NCBI GenBank assembly: GCA_964403505.1
Contig: CAYOFP010000002.1
Span: 1 to 64,000 of the forward strand
Source: CAKSEI01 sp964403505
GTDB lineage: Bacteria > Bacillota > Clostridia > Oscillospirales > CAG-272
Reading direction: 5' to 3'
DNA length: 64,000 bases
The position numbers were made by a program, and so were the translations under genes. Shown here one piece after another: positions 60,487-64,000 of the stretch (its first letter is position 1; every line of letters begins with the position of its first letter). The notes under the pieces were generated by a model. That model searched no databases and was not told the origin of the DNA. It saw only the letters and a list, made by a program, of their open reading frames with translations.

Positions 60487-61197
60487 ATGAGAAAAAGAAT
60501 TTTTGAAATAATTGAGATGGCAAAAGATAATGACAGATTGAGTAGCATTTATGATGTTTTTATGATGTGCGTAATTGTAGTCAGTTTAGTTCCTTTAACA
60601 TCTAAGAGCAATTTTTTTGGCTTTGAAATAATAGACAAAGTTGCTGTTGTGATTTTTATTGCAGATTATTTGTTGAGATTGTTTACAGCTGATTTTAAGA
60701 TGAAAAAAGGCGTTATTTCTTTTATTATTTATCCTATTACCCCAATGGCGATTATTGATCTTCTATGCATACTTCCGTCAATAAGCATAATTAGCAACGG
60801 ATTCCGTATACTTAAAGTCTTTCGCCTTTTTAGAACATTGCGGGTCTTCCGAATTTTTAAGGCGATAAGATATTCAAAAAGCATTAAAATGATAAAAGGC
60901 GTGTTTGTATCTCAAAAAAAGCCATTAATCACTGTCGGGATTTTGGCAATTGCGTATGTTTTGATTTCAGCACTTGTCATTTTTAATGTTGAACCTGATT
61001 CGTTTAATGATTTTTTTGATGCTGTTTATTGGGCCACTGTTTCGCTTACAACTATGGGATATGGAGATATTTACCCTGTTACTACTATCGGGCGGATTGT
61101 AACTATGATCTCATCAGTTTTTGGCATTGCTATTATTGCTCTTCCTTCCGGTATTATTACAGCCGGATTTATGGAGGAGCTTAATAAGGATAATTGA
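60487..61197 (+). CDS. Voltage-gated potassium channel family protein
   Basis: 236 residues with the six-helix plan of Kv channels: S1 (FMMCVIVVSLVPL), S2-S3, an S4 with regularly spaced arginines (RILKVFRLFRTLRVFRIFKA), S5, pore helix and selectivity filter VSLTTMGYGDIYPV near 192, S6 (SVFGIAIIALPSGI). No C-terminal RCK domain. The gene is noticeably more AT-rich than its neighbours and uses A/T-ending codons heavily, suggesting acquisition by transfer. Monocistronic. The start lacks a strong ribosome site. Confidence 0.9.
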   Translation: MRKRIFEIIEMAKDNDRLSSIYDVFMMCVIVVSLVPLTSKSNFFGFEIIDKVAVVIFIADYLLRLFTADFKMKKGVISFIIYPITPMAIIDLLCILPSISIISNGFRILKVFRLFRTLRVFRIFKAIRYSKSIKMIKGVFVSQKKPLITVGILAIAYVLISALVIFNVEPDSFNDFFDAVYWATVSLTTMGYGDIYPVTTIGRIVTMISSVFGIAIIALPSGIITAGFMEELNKDN

Positions 61198-61267
61198 CTT
61201 TAATAAATCTCCGAATCTCCGAATTTTATGATATTGCATTAAAGTTCGGCTTGTCAGAAAAAACAGA

Positions 61268-61305
61268 TCCGAACCCTTCGCCATCTGGCTTTGGGTTCGG
61301 ATTTA
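61268..61305 (-). terminator. Terminator after tRNA-Leu
   Basis: On the minus strand ATCCGAACCC pairs with GGGTTCGGAT across a 16-base loop, followed by CTGTTTTTT. Confidence 0.75.
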
Positions 61306-61312
61306 TATAGTT

Positions 61313-61396
61313 TGGTGCACCTGACAGGAATCGAACCTGCACATCGAAGATACTAGATCCTAAATCTAGTGCGTCTGCCAGTTCCGCCACAGGTGC
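61313..61396 (-). tRNA. tRNA-Leu (anticodon TAG)
   Basis: 84 bases including an encoded CCA end. Acceptor stem GCACCTG / CAGGTGC, anticodon stem CTAGA / TCTAG around loop TTTAGGA (TAG at its centre), T arm with GGTTCGATTCC and a short variable arm stem typical of class II tRNAs. It reads CUN leucine codons. Confidence 0.95.
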
Positions 61397-61451
61397 GTGC
61401 ATATATGCTATCATAATTTCAGCGAAATGTCAATAAATCCCGAAAAAAGAC

Positions 61452-61481
61452 TTGACAAATTTATACTGCGTGTGATATACT
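61452..61481 (+). promoter_or_regulatory. Promoter of rpmG-secE-nusG-rplK-rplA
   Basis: TTGACA (61452-61457), 18-base spacer, TATACT (61476-61481). Confidence 0.85.
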
Positions 61482-61489
61482 ATCCATAC

Positions 61490-61557
61490 CTCGTGTGCGA
61501 GGCGTTTTTTTGCGTCCCGCTATTGAGGGAGGTTTTATCTAAGGAATGTGCTCATTC
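61490..61557 (+). promoter_or_regulatory. Structured leader of rpmG
   Basis: A 5-bp hairpin CCTCG-TGTG-CGAGG is followed by a seven-T run (a weak early terminator candidate), then a second hairpin GGAATG-TGCT-CATTCC near 61542-61557 before the ribosome site. Could be an attenuator of the ribosomal operon. Confidence 0.4.
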
Positions 61558-61579
61558 CTAATTTACAGGAGGTACCGAA

Positions 61580-61729
61580 ATGAGAGTCAAGATCACATTA
61601 GCTTGCAGCGAGTGCAAGCAGCGCAACTATGACACAAAGAAAAACAAGAAGAACAATCCTGATCGTCTTGAGATGATGAAATATTGTCGTTTCTGCCGTA
61701 AGCATACTCTTCATAAGGAAACGAAGTAA
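61580..61729 (+). CDS. rpmG: Ribosomal protein L33
   Basis: 49 residues, ATG at 61580 with AGGAGG upstream. Sequence MRVKITLACSECKQRNYDTK, then MMKYCRFCRKHTLHKETK: two CxxC zinc pairs, the common L33 form. First gene of the cluster; missed by length-filtered gene callers. Confidence 0.97.
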   Translation: MRVKITLACSECKQRNYDTKKNKKNNPDRLEMMKYCRFCRKHTLHKETK

Positions 61730-61739
61730 GGAGGAAGCT

Positions 61740-61961
61740 ATGGCTGAAAAAACAAAGAAACTGTCATTTTTTGAAAAAATCAAAAAATTTTTCAAGGATA
61801 TAAAGGCAGAGTTAAAAAAGATTACATGGTTCAGTACAGAACAGACGCTTAAGAGCACCGCAATCGTATGCATTATGGTTATTGTATTTGCTATCGTTAT
61901 CGGTTTACTTGATTACGGTTTTGCTACTCTTATGAATCTGCTCGGCGGTATCCTTGCATAA
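61740..61961 (+). CDS. secE: Preprotein translocase subunit SecE
   Basis: 73 residues, one C-terminal membrane helix (IVCIMVIVFAIVIGLLDYGF) after an amphipathic cytosolic helix with FFKDIKAELKKITWFSTEQ, the conserved SecE motif (KxELKKVxWP). Part of SecYEG. AGGAGG upstream; 10 bases after rpmG. Confidence 0.95.
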   Translation: MAEKTKKLSFFEKIKKFFKDIKAELKKITWFSTEQTLKSTAIVCIMVIVFAIVIGLLDYGFATLMNLLGGILA

Positions 61962-61973
61962 GGTGATTATCTG

Positions 61974-62516
61974 ATGAAAGAAGAAAATTTCACCAATCTC
62001 GGACCGCGCTGGTATGTAGTACACACTTATTCGGGGTATGAGAATAAGGTAAAAACCAATCTTGAAAAGATTATTGACAACCGCGGACTCCACGATATGA
62101 TAATGGAGGTTCGGGTACCTGTCGAGATCGTTGTCGATGAGAGCGGCGATACGCCGAAGGAAGTCGAGAGTAAGGTTTTTCCGAGTTATGTCCTCGTTAA
62201 GATGTGTATGACGGATGCGACATGGCATGTCGTCAGGAATATTACGGGTGTTACCGGCTTTGTCGGACCCGGATCACGTCCCGTTCCACTGTCTGAGGAA
62301 GAGGTCGCCGCAATGGGCGTTGAAACTAAGGTTGTCACAGTCGGCTACGACGTGGGCGACAGCGTGAAGATCGTTTCGGGTGCGCTCGCAGGCTTCACGG
62401 GCGTTGTCAAGGAAATTTCCGAGGACAAAAAGAAGATCAATGTACTTGCGTCTATGTTCGGCAGAGAGACACTCGTCGAGCTCGCCGCAAACGATGTCGA
62501 GAAGATCGACGACTAA
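61974..62516 (+). CDS. nusG: Transcription termination/antitermination factor NusG
   Basis: 180 residues. NGN domain: PRWYVVHTYSGYENKVKTNL at the start, VFPSYVLVKMCMTDATWHVV near 65 and NITGVTGFVG near 90. C-terminal KOW domain: VGDSVKIVSGALAGFTGVV near 130. Binds elongating polymerase and Rho or S10. Twelve bases after secE. Confidence 0.97.
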   Translation: MKEENFTNLGPRWYVVHTYSGYENKVKTNLEKIIDNRGLHDMIMEVRVPVEIVVDESGDTPKEVESKVFPSYVLVKMCMTDATWHVVRNITGVTGFVGPGSRPVPLSEEEVAAMGVETKVVTVGYDVGDSVKIVSGALAGFTGVVKEISEDKKKINVLASMFGRETLVELAANDVEKIDD

Positions 62517-62537
62517 AACTAATTAGGTTTAAAACCT

Positions 62538-62603
62538 TTCGCCGTATGGCGAATGTGGGAGGGAGAAAATCTTTATTCTTCCGCCTTAAAACCACATAGG
62601 AGG
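62538..62603 (+). promoter_or_regulatory. rplK leader structure, candidate L1-binding site
   Basis: Hairpin TTCGCC-GTAT-GGCGAA (62538-62553), then ATGTGG (62553-62558) pairs with CCACAT (62592-62597) enclosing a purine-rich strand (GGGAGGGAG) opposite CTTCCGCCT. The stem ends at the AGGAGG of rplK. In other bacteria L1 represses this operon by binding such a leader; here that is inference. Confidence 0.45.
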
Positions 62604-62612
62604 TATTATAAA

Positions 62613-63038
62613 ATGGCAAAGAAAATTCAGGGCTATATCAAGCTCCAGCTCGAGGCAGGAAAAGCGACACCCGCTCCTCCCGTAGGACCTGCGCTCGGTC
62701 AGTATCAGGTTTCCATAGGAAACTTCACGAAGGAATTCAACGAGAGAACGAAGAATCAGATGGGTTATATCATTCCTGTCGTTATTACGGTTTATGCCGA
62801 CCGTTCTTTCACATTCATCACAAAGACTCCTCCGGCAGCCGTTCTTATCAAGAAGGCAGCAGGTATCGAGTTGGGATCCGGTGTGCCGAATAAGACGAAG
62901 GTCGCAAAGCTCACAAAGGATCAGGTAAAGCAGATCGCAGAAACAAAGATGCCCGACCTCAATGCAGGTTCGATCGAGGCAGCCATGAGCATGGTAGCCG
63001 GAACTGCACGTAGCATGGGCGTAACTGTCGAGGAATAA
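62613..63038 (+). CDS. rplK: Ribosomal protein L11
   Basis: 141 residues from the ATG at 62613 (AGGAGG upstream); the longer open frame includes the leader. Sequence KKIQGYIKLQLEAGKATPAP, then PVGPALGQYQVSIGNFTKEF and C-terminal MSMVAGTARSMGVTVEE. Standard L11, the thiostrepton-site protein. Confidence 0.98.
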   Translation: MAKKIQGYIKLQLEAGKATPAPPVGPALGQYQVSIGNFTKEFNERTKNQMGYIIPVVITVYADRSFTFITKTPPAAVLIKKAAGIELGSGVPNKTKVAKLTKDQVKQIAETKMPDLNAGSIEAAMSMVAGTARSMGVTVEE

Positions 63039-63052
63039 GGAGGTAAAGAGTT

Positions 63053-63739
63053 ATGGCAGGAAAGAGATATTCTGATAGTGCAAAACTGCTCGAGAAGTCA
63101 AAACTTTACGATCCTTCCGAGGCAGTAGAGCTTGTTTGCAAAACAGCAAAAGCAAAATTTGATGAGACCATAGAGGTCCATGTTCGTCTGGGTGTTGACT
63201 CACGTCACGCTGATCAGCAGGTCAGAGGTGCTATCGTGCTTCCCAACGGTACAGGTAAGACTGTAAGAACACTTGTTTTCGCTAAGGGCGATAAGGTAAA
63301 AGAAGCTGAAGAGGCAGGTGCTGACTATGTCGGCGCTGAGGACTATATGGAAAAGATCCAGAAAGAGAACTGGTTCGATTTCGATATCATTATCGCAACT
63401 CCCGATATGATGGGCGTTGTCGGCCGTCTCGGTAAGGTGCTCGGTCCTAAGGGACTTATGCCTAACCCGAAGGCCGGTACGGTAACTATGGATGTTGCAA
63501 AGGCAGTTGCAGAAGCAAAGGCCGGTAAGATCGAGTATCGTCTCGATAAGACTAATATCATCCACTGCATGATCGGTAAGGCTTCGTTCGGTCCCGAGAA
63601 GATAGGCGAGAACCTCGCTACGCTCATGGACGCTATTATCAAGGCTAAGCCGGCAGCGGCAAAGGGTCAGTACATTAAGAGCTGCGTTATCGCATCTACG
63701 ATGGGCCCCGGCGTTAAGGTCAACAGTGTAAAATTCTGA
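63053..63739 (+). CDS. rplA: Ribosomal protein L1
   Basis: 228 residues, GGAGG upstream, 14 bases after rplK. Sequence KRYSDSAKLLEKSKLYDPSE, VRLGVDSRHADQQVRGAIVL, LGPKGLMPNPKAGTVTMDVA and C-terminal TMGPGVKVNSVKF. In many bacteria it is also the autorepressor of the rplK-rplA transcript. Confidence 0.98.
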   Translation: MAGKRYSDSAKLLEKSKLYDPSEAVELVCKTAKAKFDETIEVHVRLGVDSRHADQQVRGAIVLPNGTGKTVRTLVFAKGDKVKEAEEAGADYVGAEDYMEKIQKENWFDFDIIIATPDMMGVVGRLGKVLGPKGLMPNPKAGTVTMDVAKAVAEAKAGKIEYRLDKTNIIHCMIGKASFGPEKIGENLATLMDAIIKAKPAAAKGQYIKSCVIASTMGPGVKVNSVKF

Positions 63740-63751
63740 TTTCTATGAAAG

Positions 63752-63783
63752 ATGGGGCTTGCTTCGGCAAGCCCCGATTTTTT
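63752..63783 (+). terminator. Terminator after rplA
   Basis: 9-bp stem GGGGCTTGC / GCAAGCCCC with TTCG loop and seven T residues, so rplJ-rplL are not in this transcript. Confidence 0.92.
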
Positions 63784-63788
63784 ATCTC

Positions 63789-64000
63789 ATGAAAAAATAT
63801 CCTGTATTATTTATATTTATATTATTTGTCTGTCATTTTCTCGTATCGGTCGTGCTCGGTACGATGCTCGGCATCTACACATATATTGCCTCATTTGCGG
63901 CGTTGTTTTTTATATGTGTGAGCTACGGTTACAGCGCTGACAGAGAGACGCAGAGCACCTTTAAGAAGACGCTCGCATGTGCGGTCTCTTTTGCAGGCGT
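63789..64000 (+). CDS. Membrane protein, cut by the window end
   Basis: 70 codons from an ATG at 63789 without a stop before the edge. Two hydrophobic helices are visible (VLFIFILFVCHFLVSVVLG and IYTYIASFAALFFICVSYG), then a polar stretch (SADRETQSTFKKTLA). It starts immediately after the terminator T run and has no obvious ribosome site, so the start is uncertain. Confidence 0.5.
   Translation, partial: MKKYPVLFIFILFVCHFLVSVVLGTMLGIYTYIASFAALFFICVSYGYSADRETQSTFKKTLACAVSFAG

Noticed and set aside
38826..61305. Relation between the MITE ends and the tRNA-Leu terminator, which share ATCCGAACCC
   Set aside because: The match is limited to about ten bases and the flanks differ, so it is probably chance.
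61226..61414. Minus-strand 62-residue open frame beginning MIAYMHAPVAELADALD
   Set aside because: It is the well-known false translation of a tRNA gene; the tRNA-Leu at 61313-61396 explains the sequence.
1..64000. CRISPR array, prophage or transposase gene
   Set aside because: No regularly spaced direct repeats, no phage structural genes and no recombinase or transposase frame were seen; only small non-coding MITE-like units.

Overview
The window reads as a chromosomal segment of an anaerobic, low-to-mid GC Bacillota genome, most likely class Clostridia (an Oscillospirales-type gut bacterium). The reasons are strong Shine-Dalgarno sites, a sporulation sigma factor (SigG), acetate kinase, LytTR-GHKL signalling, LUD and DUF512 proteins, ECF sigma/anti-sigma pairs, and the clostridial gene orders DUF512-der-plsY and rpmG-secE-nusG-rplK-rplA. 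The assignment comes from gene content only; no rRNA gene is present. No CRISPR array, prophage, transposase gene or rRNA was found. One tRNA (Leu, anticodon TAG) is present.

Layout. 1-3.7 kb: end of a DUF4832 protein, an ECF sigma factor with a large extra C-terminal region, a sigma4/alpha-CTD fusion and a divergent XRE regulator. 4-7.8 kb: aroF and ackA facing tmcAL, and a small conserved protein. 7.9-9.3 kb: an ECF sigma factor with its membrane partner. 9.6-11.9 kb: purA and a membrane protein. 12-16.2 kb: a MarR regulator with a heterodimeric ABC exporter. 16.3-18.7 kb: an ECF-transporter S component with coaX, then sigG. 18.7-29 kb: an ABC exporter sharing the MarR operator, alaS, and a LytTR regulator/soluble kinase/two-exporter operon. 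29.4-38.8 kb: housekeeping genes (rpmB, plsY, der, glf, DUF512, rpmF, yceD) plus DUF218, DUF3006, LUD and a lipoprotein. 39-47.3 kb: a compact aromatic amino acid operon behind an attenuator. 47.3-53.8 kb: flavoprotein, GH36 alpha-galactosidase, three small proteins, rnhA, a TagA-type glycosyltransferase and pncC. 53.8-59.2 kb: a giant alpha-2-macroglobulin-like protein with an anti-sigma-like N-terminus, coupled to an ECF sigma gene. 59.3-64 kb: glycerophosphodiesterase, voltage-gated K+ channel, tRNA-Leu, and the rpmG-secE-nusG-rplK-rplA cluster.

How the parts work together. The aro operon (DAHP synthase-like protein, tyrA, aroB, aroA, aroC, pheA, aroE-aroK fusion, aroQ) covers DHQ synthase to chorismate and the prephenate branches. 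It is preceded by a 20-codon leader peptide with seven Phe/Tyr codons in a nine-codon stretch, followed by an intrinsic terminator, so attenuation by charged tRNA-Phe/Tyr is the natural reading. The first protein of the operon has lost the hallmark DAHP synthase motifs; the only normal-looking DAHP synthase is the aroF gene next to ackA. The MarR operon and the separate exporter at 18.7-20.7 kb carry nearly the same palindrome on a TATAAT box, implying one regulon.

The most unusual item is the 1592-residue protein at 53.8-58.6 kb, which joins an anti-sigma-like membrane anchor to macroglobulin and A2M domains without a thioester and is translationally coupled to an ECF sigma factor. A protease-sensing or envelope-sensing sigma switch is a testable idea. 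Two MITE-like elements are also notable: one supplies the aroQ stop codon, the other sits inside the aro leader.
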